Shown in pieces: positions 1-8,226 of a stretch of DNA of 64,000 bases (position 1 is its first letter; each line of letters opens with the position of its first letter). A program made the position numbers and the translations under genes. Below the pieces are notes generated by a model. That model ran no database searches, was not told the DNA's origin, and saw only the letters and a program-made list of their open reading frames with translations. The DNA lies in assembly GCF_037300705.1 (NCBI RefSeq), contig NZ_CP147776.1, positions 4,092,001 to 4,156,000 on the forward strand. The letters are read 5' to 3'. The stretch comes from Massilia sp. W12. Lineage in GTDB: Bacteria; Pseudomonadota; Gammaproteobacteria; Burkholderiales; Burkholderiaceae_D.

Positions 1-17
1 TTTTTACGGACTACACC

Positions 18-662
18 ATGAGTAACGTCATGCAATGCAGAACCAGTGTGTATATTGACGCCTTTAATCTTTACTTCGGCGCACTCAAGGATACGCCATA
101 TCGCTGGCTCAATCTGCGCGCAATGTGCCAAGCTTATTTGCCGCATAACGAAATCACCACCATCAAGTATTTCACCGCGAAAATCAGCGCCCGCCCTCAT
201 GATCCGCAACAACCTGTGCGCCAGCAAACGTATTTGCGGGCGCTGGCAACGCTGCCGGAGTTGGAGATTGTATACGGCCACTACCTGTCCCACACGGTGC
301 GCGCCCGGCTGGCGCAACCACCTTCACATGGCCCTGCCACTGTGGAAATTATCAAGACAGAAGAAAAAGGTTCGGATGTGAATCTGGCGAGCCACTTGCT
401 GCATGATGCCCATCTGAATCAATTTGATGTTGCCGTGGTGGTTTCCAATGACTCTGATTTGCTACTGCCGATCCGCTTAGTGCGCACGGAATTGGGTAAA
501 AAAGTGGGGATACTCAACCCTCAAAAACACCCGAGCCGTGCGTTGCTGCCGCATATTGACTTTATCAAACAAATCCGCACTGGGGTACTGGCGGCATCTC
601 AATTTCCACAACAGGTACAAACAGCTCAGGGGCAGATTATTCATAAACCTGCGGGATGGTGA
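18..662 (+). CDS. NYN-domain (LabA/DUF88-like) putative RNase
   Basis: A 214-residue protein with the NYN fold of the PIN-like nuclease superfamily. The acidic metal-binding positions are visible: D14 in YIDAFNLYFG with N17, D120 in EEKGSDVNLASHLL, and D145/D147 in VVSNDSDLLLPI. Family members cleave RNA with Mg2+, but the substrate of this subfamily is not settled. No membrane segment or signal peptide is seen, so it should be cytoplasmic. ATG at 18 is used; a second ATG at 30 is possible. The region before the gene is outside the window, so its promoter cannot be judged. It converges on the caspase-FGE gene 63 bp downstream. The family call is solid; the cellular role is unknown. Confidence 0.85.
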   Translation: MSNVMQCRTSVYIDAFNLYFGALKDTPYRWLNLRAMCQAYLPHNEITTIKYFTAKISARPHDPQQPVRQQTYLRALATLPELEIVYGHYLSHTVRARLAQPPSHGPATVEIIKTEEKGSDVNLASHLLHDAHLNQFDVAVVVSNDSDLLLPIRLVRTELGKKVGILNPQKHPSRALLPHIDFIKQIRTGVLAASQFPQQVQTAQGQIIHKPAGW

Positions 663-725
663 GCTTTTTGGGCAGTTTGGCGCTATTGGAGGGAGTAAAG
701 AGGTAAAGAAGCAAGAGCTAAGCCG

Positions 726-2513
726 CTAACGCGGCGTCCGGGCCACACGCAAGCCGAGATTGAAGTAGCGGTAGTCTGGCGTGCTGGGGCCGCGATTGGC
801 TGCGCGGGAGAAGATGTCTGCACCGCTCAAAGAACCACCACGCAGCACGCGCGTTCCTTCAAAGCAACTTTGCAACCATGCACTGCCATCCGCCGGCGCC
901 CCCTGGTAGTTGGCATGCCAGCAATCCTCCACCCACTCCCCCACATTGCCGTGCATGTCGTGCAGCCCCCATGGGTTAGCCTGCTTGCCACCCACGGCAT
1001 GGGTTTTGCCGCCAGCATTGTCGCTATACCAGGCATAGCGCCCAAGCTGCGCCTCATCATCACCAAAATGCCATGTTGTGCGGCTGCCCGCCCTCGCTAC
1101 ATATTCCCATTCCGCTTCGCTCGGCAAGCGATAGTCGCCGCGTGTTTTGGCGTTCAACCAAGCCACATATTTTTTGGCATCTTGCCAACTGATGCCGACG
1201 ATGGGGTGCTGTTCATCCGTCAGGGCCGCACCCAAAATCCGATAGTGTCCATCTGATCCATGCTGGTAGTGGTATTTGCTGCCCTTTTCGCGCCATTCCA
1301 GTTCGGGGCAAGCACGAGCGGCCACACAAGCCAGATATTGCGCCACCGTGACTTCATATTTGCCCAGCATAAACGCCTTTACCTCCACTGCATGCGCTGG
1401 CTTTTCACTATCCCAACCACTTTTATCATCCCCCATCACAAAGCGCCCCGCCGGGATGGCCACCATTTCAGGGCAAACATCGCATTCTTTCCAAGCCTCG
1501 CCCGTCTTCAATTCAACAACTGGCTGCGACGCCGGGGTCAGGCTGGGGACTGGCGCTATGTTTGCTGCACTTACTGCTGCCTGCCTGGCTTTGGCTACTG
1601 CTTGCAAATTGCGCGCCTGCTCCAACCATTTTCCATTCGCATACCCTTGCACATACGCTTGGCAAGCATCAACCGACACGGCGGTGGCGCACCGTTTAAA
1701 TGCTGCATCATCAATATCGGGATCAATGCTTGGCGCATATTCAGACAGCAAAAATCTTTTCCCATCCAGATCACCTTCCTTCATTGGTCGCTGCTTTCCA
1801 TCTGTTTGCTTGCGCACAGTTTCAGCTACAAAATCCAATTGGGTCGTCAGCGGTTTTTTCTCGCGCAATGCAGCGGCCAGCGCATCGGCATAGGTGCTGC
1901 TATCTTTCGCTGTTTTGCCATACGCCGTTGCATACGCAATCAACAAACCTTCGCCGCCGCCGGTTGATACGATGCCTTTCGTGCCGCTCTTGCCTTCGCC
2001 GGGGCCGTCGCGGCAGGCGTCTAAAATCAACAAGGTGATGCGGCGCCCTTTGTCATTGAGTTTGTTGCGCACTTCATGTGTCTGCAAACCTTGCGTTTCC
2101 CAAGCCCAGGGGTCGCTGTCTCCGGTGTGGGCATCGGTGCCGAGCAAAAAGCTTTTGCCATCGGCATTGATGCCATGCCCGGAAAAATAAAACACCACCG
2201 TATCCGCCGCTTGCGCCTTGTGGGCAAATTCCCACACCAGGTTTTTCATTTGCAGATACGTCAAATCGGTTTTCGCAACCACTTCATCAAAGCGCAAATC
2301 GTCTTTAAACACTTTCGCCAACTTGGCCACATCGCGGCGCGGGGTATTCAGGGTGCGTTCGCTGGTGTATTTTTCATTGCCTATCAACAAAGCCATGCGC
2401 TTGGCCACCCGCACTTCCTGCGCCAAAGCAAGGCCGGGCAGCAGCGCTGCCGCCAAAGCGGCAAAAACCAGCAAGGCGCGCGTGAACAAGGTCAAGGTAC
2501 GGTAATCAGGCAT
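726..2513 (-). CDS. Exported caspase-fold (C14) protein with C-terminal FGE-sulfatase domain, copy 1
   Basis: 595 residues. An N-terminal signal peptide (about 1-31, ending ALAQ) precedes a caspase-like domain (about 35-260) with the His-Cys dyad at H113 (YFSGHG) and C167 (LILDACRDG). A linker of about 80 residues follows, then an FGE-sulfatase/SUMF1 domain (about 345-595) of C-type-lectin fold. ATG at 2513 is chosen over the longer frame to 2582 because it begins the signal peptide. It is divergent from the next caspase gene across 132 bp. The paralogue at 6217-7941 has the same architecture. The last 19 coding bases (through the stop) plus flanking DNA, plus-strand 719-743, are identical to 6210-6234, although the codons just upstream have diverged. 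The FGE domain may be a binding module rather than an enzyme, and the pattern resembles a diversity-generating-retroelement target (inference). Confidence 0.9.
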   Translation of the reverse strand: MPDYRTLTLFTRALLVFAALAAALLPGLALAQEVRVAKRMALLIGNEKYTSERTLNTPRRDVAKLAKVFKDDLRFDEVVAKTDLTYLQMKNLVWEFAHKAQAADTVVFYFSGHGINADGKSFLLGTDAHTGDSDPWAWETQGLQTHEVRNKLNDKGRRITLLILDACRDGPGEGKSGTKGIVSTGGGEGLLIAYATAYGKTAKDSSTYADALAAALREKKPLTTQLDFVAETVRKQTDGKQRPMKEGDLDGKRFLLSEYAPSIDPDIDDAAFKRCATAVSVDACQAYVQGYANGKWLEQARNLQAVAKARQAAVSAANIAPVPSLTPASQPVVELKTGEAWKECDVCPEMVAIPAGRFVMGDDKSGWDSEKPAHAVEVKAFMLGKYEVTVAQYLACVAARACPELEWREKGSKYHYQHGSDGHYRILGAALTDEQHPIVGISWQDAKKYVAWLNAKTRGDYRLPSEAEWEYVARAGSRTTWHFGDDEAQLGRYAWYSDNAGGKTHAVGGKQANPWGLHDMHGNVGEWVEDCWHANYQGAPADGSAWLQSCFEGTRVLRGGSLSGADIFSRAANRGPSTPDYRYFNLGLRVARTPR

Positions 2514-2645
2514 GGCGACATGTTTGAAAGAGTGATCAGGCCATTCACAGTCAACGCTTATTTGTACCATATGTGGCCACACGGCAACAAGCGATTGCCT
2601 ATCTCTCCTCTACAATTGTTGCACCACAATCTCCGCGAGCTTTGT

Positions 2646-3623
2646 ATGCGCTTATTCACTCACAGTTTTGGAAAAGCCTTGCGCCGCTGCCTGCTGTGCG
2701 CCGCCCTCGCCTGCCTCCCGCTCAGCGCTCAGGCGGCGCCGCTGGCAAACGCTCATGCGCTGGTGATCACCAACGACTACGCGGGCAGCCCGTTCCCTTT
2801 AGATGGCATCAATTTTGACCGGGCGCAGGCGATAGACATGGCGCGCTTGCTGGGGGTGACCCCGGAGCGGCTGCAGACCGCCTCCAACGCCAGTCTGCCC
2901 AGGATGCGGGAGGAATTAAACGGCATGCTGGCGCGGGTGCGCACTGGCGATAGCGTCTTCATTTACTATTCCGGCCACGGCAGCCAATACGCCAAGCCGC
3001 GCCCGGCCAAGGGTGAAAACAAATGCAGCGAAGCGCTGGTGGCGAATGACGCGAAAAGTTTTTACCTGGATGCAGAGCTGGAAACGCTGCTGAAAACTTT
3101 AAGCCGCCGCGCTGCGCAAGTGGTGGTGATGAATGACTCCTGTTTTTCCGGCGGCGCCGCCACCAAACCGCTGGGCGCACAATCCAGCTCCCAGGCCAAA
3201 ACCCTGCCACGGCCAAGCAGCAACGCGAACGACGCCAGCTACACTTGCGGCGAGGCGATCAACAAGGGTTGGCGAGCGATTTTCTTGAACCTGCAAGAAA
3301 CACTGGCCAAACACAGCCCCCTGCCCGCCCCCGCCCGCGCACAGGCGCGGCAACAGGAATTCCGTCCGCGCCTGATTTATCTGGCCGCCGCATCGGATAA
3401 TGAAGTGGCGTATGCCACGCCCCAGGGCAGCCGCGCCACGCGGGCCTGGGCGCATTGCCTCAAACAAAATCCGGCGCAAAACGGCAAGCAATTACTGCGC
3501 TGCGCGCAAGCGCGCTTGAATGGCGATGGCGCAGACGCCAGCCCGGCGGGTGAGCAGCAAACCCTGAATCTGGTTGGTGACGGCGACATACCCTTGCGCC
3601 TGAACGCAGCGTACCCGGATTAA
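2646..3623 (+). CDS. Exported caspase-fold (C14) protease-like protein
   Basis: 325 residues. Signal peptide 1-31 (hydrophobic core, ending SAQA), then a single caspase-like domain with H111 in YYSGHGSQ and C166 in MNDSCFSGG, the dyad of bacterial metacaspase/orthocaspase proteins. Such enzymes usually cut after Arg or Lys, but specificity cannot be read here. The open frame extends upstream to 2076 antisense to the neighbour. ATG 2646 is chosen because the signal peptide starts there and the upstream part is the shadow of the divergent gene. It is followed 43 bp later by another caspase-like gene in the same direction, probably co-transcribed. There is no FGE domain. Family call is firm; substrate unknown. 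Confidence 0.88.
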   Translation: MRLFTHSFGKALRRCLLCAALACLPLSAQAAPLANAHALVITNDYAGSPFPLDGINFDRAQAIDMARLLGVTPERLQTASNASLPRMREELNGMLARVRTGDSVFIYYSGHGSQYAKPRPAKGENKCSEALVANDAKSFYLDAELETLLKTLSRRAAQVVVMNDSCFSGGAATKPLGAQSSSQAKTLPRPSSNANDASYTCGEAINKGWRAIFLNLQETLAKHSPLPAPARAQARQQEFRPRLIYLAAASDNEVAYATPQGSRATRAWAHCLKQNPAQNGKQLLRCAQARLNGDGADASPAGEQQTLNLVGDGDIPLRLNAAYPD

Positions 3624-3666
3624 TGCCATGCTTGCGCCCTCACCATTTTCCAAGGAGCACTCTCAA

Positions 3667-5442
3667 ATGCGCCGCATTCCCCAACCGCTTGCGCACTGGC
3701 TTTGTTTCTGCGCACTTTGCTTCAGCGCACTTTGCTTACCCTGGCCCGCCGCGGCAGAAACTGCCGCAAAACCGCTGCGTGGCCAATGGGCATTATTAAT
3801 CGGCATCAACGAATATCAGGATAAAAACATCCGCCCCCTGCATGGCCCCGTCAACGATGTGGCGGCGATGCAGGAAGTGCTGATTAAGCGCTGGGGCTTT
3901 CCTGCGGCGCAGGTGAAGACCCTGGTGAATGCGCAAGCTACGCGCGCGGCGATTTTGCAGGGTTTGCAGGATTTGCAAAAGCACAGCGCGCCGGGCGACG
4001 ATCTCTTGATTTATTTTTCCGGGCACGGCAGCAGTGCGCACGATCTTGAGAATCGCATTCCGGTTCCACTTGATACCGGGCTGCTGGCGCCATGGGATTA
4101 CCCGCTGGCCTCGCGCGACGTCGGCAAGATCATCGTCGGGCGCAGCGATTTGCGCCCGCTGCTATTGCAAATGGAAGCGCGCGGCCACAAAGTGTGGGTG
4201 ATTACCGATGCCTGCAATACCGGCGAAGTGGTGCGCGCGCCTGGAGACGCGCAAAATCTCCTGATCGAACGCTATCTGAGCATCAATCACGATTTGCGCC
4301 CGCGCAGGCTGGGCGAACTCCAAGGCCAGGCAGCCAAGAAGCGCCAGACAGAAGCCAACAGCGCTGGACAAGCCAGTATTTCCCCCTGGCCGTATCGCCA
4401 ATTAACCTTGCTGGCCGCTTCCAGCGCGGGACAGGCGGCGGTGGATATTCCGCAAGGCGTGCTGCCCACCATCGACGGCAAAGCGCATGGCGCGCTGACG
4501 GATGCGCTGCTGCGGATTTTGCATGGCCAGGTGGCGGCGGATTTTAATGGCGACGGCATCTTGAGCCTGGAAGAAGCGCAGCGCGCCGCAGTCGAATTCA
4601 TGTCCCTCCGCCCTTATGACCATGTGGCGCAGCGCTTGCCAAACAGCGCCGAAGATTCGTTTGCGGTGGGCCATGCGCCGCTGTTGCGCGCGCGGGGTGT
4701 GGCGGGCAAACCGGCCAAGGTTGACCCGGCCCCGCTTAGCCTGGCGCTGGAGCGCAAATTAGCCAAACTGCCCGCCCTGCAGCGCGCCTTGCAAGGTATT
4801 GCGCATTTGCAACTGCGCCATGGCGACGATAAAAGCGCCGATTTGCGCCTGATCGAAAACGGCGCCGATTGGGTGCTGGAGAGCGGCTTGCGCCAACGTC
4901 TGGTCACGTTCGACAGCGAACAAGCGGCCACGCCCGAGCGCATACGCACGGTGTTGCGGCAACATGCGTTTATCCACCACCTGAGCGCCGTGGCGCGGCG
5001 CTACCGGCGCGAATCCTTGCCGGTGGAACTGCAGCCTGTCGGCAACAGCGGCGTGCTGCGCATAGGGCAGCAGATTTGGTACACGATGCGGCCGCGCAGC
5101 AAGGCCGTGATTGTGTTGTTGGATGTGGATGCGGATGGCAAGTTGACGGTGGGGTACCCGGACTACTGTCCGCCGACCGGCGTGGGGGAGAACGGCAGTT
5201 TGATACGCATTCCGTTTAGTGCGGGCATTCATTTTAAAGTCAGCCCGCCGACGGGCTTAAATTCGCAATTTCATTTTGCTTTTGACGATGCCCCGCCAGC
5301 ATTGTCAAAACTCTGTGGTTTGGGAAATACGACATTAGGGCTGGACGACGAACGCATCACGCTTTTTGTGCAGAGCTTGCAAAAGCAGGAAGGGAAGTTT
5401 GCCTTTGCGCAAACCTGGATGCGGGTTGAGGAAGGCAAGTGA
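3667..5442 (+). CDS. Exported caspase-fold protein with long C-terminal extension
   Basis: 591 residues. Signal peptide about 1-31 (PAAAET), caspase-like domain about 38-270 with H120 (YFSGHGSS) and C183 (ITDACNTGE). An EF-hand-like loop DFNGDGILSLEE lies at 292-303 and suggests calcium dependence, as known for metacaspases. The C-terminal 250 residues contain a beta-rich stretch around IWYTMRPRSKAVIVLLDVD that resembles the DUF4384 module often found with caspase domains (inference). ATG 3667 is preferred over 3628 because AAGGAG at 3652-3657 is correctly spaced. It follows the 325-residue caspase gene by 43 bp and converges on ccdB. Confidence 0.85.
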   Translation: MRRIPQPLAHWLCFCALCFSALCLPWPAAAETAAKPLRGQWALLIGINEYQDKNIRPLHGPVNDVAAMQEVLIKRWGFPAAQVKTLVNAQATRAAILQGLQDLQKHSAPGDDLLIYFSGHGSSAHDLENRIPVPLDTGLLAPWDYPLASRDVGKIIVGRSDLRPLLLQMEARGHKVWVITDACNTGEVVRAPGDAQNLLIERYLSINHDLRPRRLGELQGQAAKKRQTEANSAGQASISPWPYRQLTLLAASSAGQAAVDIPQGVLPTIDGKAHGALTDALLRILHGQVAADFNGDGILSLEEAQRAAVEFMSLRPYDHVAQRLPNSAEDSFAVGHAPLLRARGVAGKPAKVDPAPLSLALERKLAKLPALQRALQGIAHLQLRHGDDKSADLRLIENGADWVLESGLRQRLVTFDSEQAATPERIRTVLRQHAFIHHLSAVARRYRRESLPVELQPVGNSGVLRIGQQIWYTMRPRSKAVIVLLDVDADGKLTVGYPDYCPPTGVGENGSLIRIPFSAGIHFKVSPPTGLNSQFHFAFDDAPPALSKLCGLGNTTLGLDDERITLFVQSLQKQEGKFAFAQTWMRVEEGK

Positions 5443-5488
5443 GGATGTTGGCCTTGCTCCAGAATAAGCAAACTGGCAGGCTCCAGGC

Positions 5489-5806
5489 TTAAATCCCAGA
5501 TGTGATGAAATCGACTGCGGCCAACAGCACATCCCGATACGCAGACACGTCCTGCACCTCTTCCCCCAACTGTTTGCGCTCGATCCCGGCCAGTTGCGGC
5601 GTCATCACCAGCCAGCTTTGGGACTTAATTTCCAGCAGGGGACATAGTCTGGCAATCGCTTTTCCCGCAACACTGGCCGGGTCGCATAGAGGAATAAGCA
5701 CCGTTGTCGGCAAGTCGCGCAACAAATTGGATTGGATATCCACAAAGTAAGGAAATTGTCTGCACGATGCGGGATGCCGATTGGCGTACACCATAAATTG
5801 CGCCAT
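5489..5806 (-). CDS. ccdB: CcdB-family toxin
   Basis: 105 residues matching the CcdB gyrase poison along its whole length: N-terminal FMVYANRH, the YFVDIQSNLL strand, IPLCDP, and a C-terminal AAVDFITSGI ending in the GI typical of the family. In the F-plasmid protein the last three residues contact GyrA, and the equivalent tail is present, so the toxin could be active. Its ATG shares one base with the ccdA stop (TAATG), showing translational coupling. The operon is embedded between caspase genes and has its own operator. Chromosomal CcdAB copies are often relics; this one looks intact. Confidence 0.88.
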   Translation of the reverse strand: MAQFMVYANRHPASCRQFPYFVDIQSNLLRDLPTTVLIPLCDPASVAGKAIARLCPLLEIKSQSWLVMTPQLAGIERKQLGEEVQDVSAYRDVLLAAVDFITSGI

Positions 5807-6051
5807 TAAAAGCCCCGCAATCCGTCACTGAACACGCCATTTTCCTCAACAAAACCGGCATAGGCCGCAATCGCTTCCCGATTCTCCGCCAGCCACAATT
5901 CGCGTTTCCGCTGGCGCACCAAGTCGGCCAAGGCCTGCTCCAATGTGGCCGACAAATTAATATTCAGTTCCCGCGCCTGGGCCAGCAAACTGCTGTTGAT
6001 ACTCAGATTGGCAGATTTTTTGGGTGCGTTAATGTCATAGCTCAGATCCAT
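5806..6051 (-). CDS. ccdA: CcdA-family antitoxin
   Basis: 81 residues. The N-terminal part (NAPKKSANLSINSSLLAQARELNINLS) is a ribbon-helix-helix DNA-binding region, and the C-terminal part (RQRKRELWLAENREAIAAYAGFVEENGVFSDGLRGF) is the toxin-binding tail of the CcdA family. ATG 6051 is chosen because GGAGG lies just upstream (plus strand 6056-6060) and because the frame further upstream runs through the palindrome. In this family the CcdA-CcdB complex represses its own promoter, and the perfect inverted repeat at 6058-6098 directly before the ribosome site fits that role. Confidence 0.87.
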   Translation of the reverse strand: MDLSYDINAPKKSANLSINSSLLAQARELNINLSATLEQALADLVRQRKRELWLAENREAIAAYAGFVEENGVFSDGLRGF

Positions 6052-6057
6052 ATTTCC

Positions 6058-6098
6058 TCCACTGGTCATGCGCATATGGTATGCGCATGACCAGTGGA
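6058..6098. promoter_or_regulatory. Perfect 19-bp inverted repeat, probable ccdAB operator
   Basis: Arms 6058-6076 and 6080-6098 are exact reverse complements with a 3-base centre (TGG). Each arm contains the smaller palindrome ATGCGCAT. The repeat starts inside the ccdA ribosome-binding site and lies immediately upstream of ATG 6051. Ribbon-helix-helix antitoxins bind short palindromes, and two ATGCGCAT boxes about one and a half turns apart would suit two dimers. In RNA it would form a strong hairpin that could also hide the ribosome site (inference). Confidence 0.7.
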
Positions 6099-6216
6099 AA
6101 ACAAGGCAAAACAAAAAGAGTAATGCACCAAAAAGCGCCATGCTACCGTTCACTGGCTTTCGCCAGCGCTTGCCGGGCGCTATGGGGTAAAGATGTAAAA
6201 AACAAGGGGTAAGCCG

Positions 6217-7941
6217 CTAACGCGGCGTCCGGGCAACGCGAAAACCGAGATTAATGAGGCGTTTGCTTGGAGTATAGTGATCACGCTTGGCAGCGCGGGA
6301 GTAGATGGCTGAGAGATCCCAGGAACCACCTCGCAACACGCGTGTTTCTCCCAGGCAGTTTCGCAACCAAGCCTCACCATCAGCTGGCGCGCCCCAATAA
6401 TTAGCATGCCAGCAATCTTCCACCCATTCCCACACATTGCCGTGCATGTCATGCAAACCCCATTCGTTTGCCTGCTTCCCCCCCACAACATGGGTTTTGA
6501 CGCCAGCATTGTCGCCATACCATGCATAGCGCTCAAGCTGACTTGAAGAATAGCCAAAATGCCATGCTGTACTGCTGCCCGCCCGCGCCGCATATTCCCA
6601 TTCCGCTTCACTCGGCAAGCGATAAGCCTGCCCCGTTTTTTCTTTTAATTTTTTCAAATACGCTTGCGTATCGTTCCAACTGACGTTTTCCACAGGGCAA
6701 TCATCGCCACAGTTGTTAAAGCCGCTCGGGTTATTGCCCATCAGCGCCCGCCACTGCCCTTGCGTCACTTCAAAGCGGCCCAATAAAAAACTGCCAAGCT
6801 TGACACTGTGCGACGGTTCTTCGCTTTTTTCGCCACTCTTAGTATATTCCCCCATTATAAATTCCCCACCCTGGATTACCACCAGTTCCGGGCATATATC
6901 GCAATCCTTGATCACCTGCCCGGCTTGCAGGGGTTTAGGGGCTGGCATCGGCGTCATAGCGGGCAGGGCTTTTACCCCGTTATCCACCACCCGTGTCTGT
7001 GCTGCCCTTTGAAAATCCGCAATCCGCACCTTAACCTGCTTAATCCTCGGCCCTTTCGGAAAATCCTGCTCATACTCCACACACGGTTGTTCTGTCTTGC
7101 CGTTTATGCACACCTGCCATGCCGCCTCTTCCTGATCCGGCGTTTTGGGCGGCGCCGGTTTTTCCTCTGGACGCAGAAATTCATCAATCGGCAAATTACC
7201 GTCACGGGTAGGATGTTGTTTGTGCTTTAATAGCGCCATTTCCGCCTTCACTTCACGCGCCACTTGATCCAGTTGCGCCAGCAGCGACAAATCATTACGC
7301 CGCAGCGCCTTCGCCAGCGCAGCAGCATATGGACTGTTTGCGCCGATGCCATCTTGCGCAAGCTGCCCATCACTGGCGGCATATGCAATCAGCAAACTTT
7401 GGCCCCCCCCTGTGGTTAATAAACCCTTGTAGGCGCTTTTACCTTGTCCCGGCCCCTCGCGGCAAGCATCCAACACCAGCAAGGTGATTCTGGCCCCGGC
7501 ATCCTTAAGCTTGTCGCTGATTTCATCGGCAGGCATGCCGTGCAATTCCCATTCTTCCAACGGGGCATTGCCGGTATTGGCTTTAGTGGAGAGCAAAATA
7601 TTACGCCGTGCTGCGCGGATACCATGCCCAGAAAAATAAAACAGCACAACATCAGCCCCCTTGGCTTGATTCGCAAAACGCACCACGGCGGCGCGCATTT
7701 CGCTCGCATCCAGATCGTGTTTCACTTCTACCGTATCAAATGCCAGTTCACGCTTGAGCACATTGGCCAACAAGTTGGCGTCATTGCGCGGATTTTTCAA
7801 TTTTGACTCGTACTTGTAGTCAGCATTACCAATCAACAAAGCGACGCGCTTGGCGACTCTTGGCTTGGCTTCCTGCGCCCATGCCGGCAGAGATGCAAGT
7901 GCGGTCAAGCAGAGCAATATCAAGGCACGAACAAGGTGCAT
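6217..7941 (-). CDS. Exported caspase-fold (C14) protein with C-terminal FGE-sulfatase domain, copy 2
   Basis: 574 residues with the same plan as copy 1. Signal peptide 1-22 (AWAQ), caspase-like domain about 30-260 with H106 (YFSGHG) and C160 (LVLDACREG), a charged, proline-rich linker, and an FGE-sulfatase domain 347-574 (YRLPSEAEWEYAARAG, GLHDMHGNVWEWVEDC). ATG 7941 starts the signal peptide and has CAGGA upstream. The C-terminal block RGGSW...SRAA.R...TP..R..NLGFRVAR is variable against copy 1 at positions typically diversified in FGE-fold variable proteins, while the last codons and bases past the stop are identical. A diversified binding surface triggering a protease is an inference. Confidence 0.9.
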   Translation of the reverse strand: MHLVRALILLCLTALASLPAWAQEAKPRVAKRVALLIGNADYKYESKLKNPRNDANLLANVLKRELAFDTVEVKHDLDASEMRAAVVRFANQAKGADVVLFYFSGHGIRAARRNILLSTKANTGNAPLEEWELHGMPADEISDKLKDAGARITLLVLDACREGPGQGKSAYKGLLTTGGGQSLLIAYAASDGQLAQDGIGANSPYAAALAKALRRNDLSLLAQLDQVAREVKAEMALLKHKQHPTRDGNLPIDEFLRPEEKPAPPKTPDQEEAAWQVCINGKTEQPCVEYEQDFPKGPRIKQVKVRIADFQRAAQTRVVDNGVKALPAMTPMPAPKPLQAGQVIKDCDICPELVVIQGGEFIMGEYTKSGEKSEEPSHSVKLGSFLLGRFEVTQGQWRALMGNNPSGFNNCGDDCPVENVSWNDTQAYLKKLKEKTGQAYRLPSEAEWEYAARAGSSTAWHFGYSSSQLERYAWYGDNAGVKTHVVGGKQANEWGLHDMHGNVWEWVEDCWHANYWGAPADGEAWLRNCLGETRVLRGGSWDLSAIYSRAAKRDHYTPSKRLINLGFRVARTPR

Positions 7942-8226
7942 AACAAAGTCCTGAACATGTGATGGAAATGAGCGGCATAGCGGAATGCAGCCGGTAAGCG
8001 CAAACATTTATACCATAAATAACCCGCCTGAAAAATCAGTCATCAAACATCTGTTGAAGGATGGCAAGGCGTCGCAAAACATTAGCTGTGCTCCAACAGG
8101 CGGGACATCAGCTCCTTTCGCTAACCCCGCCCCCCTGTGGATATCACGGGTATCCGCCTAACGCAGCGCCCTGCTCTGTTAGAATGCCTTTTTTTGCAAT
8201 GACGCTGGAATGAGGAGGACGCAGGC

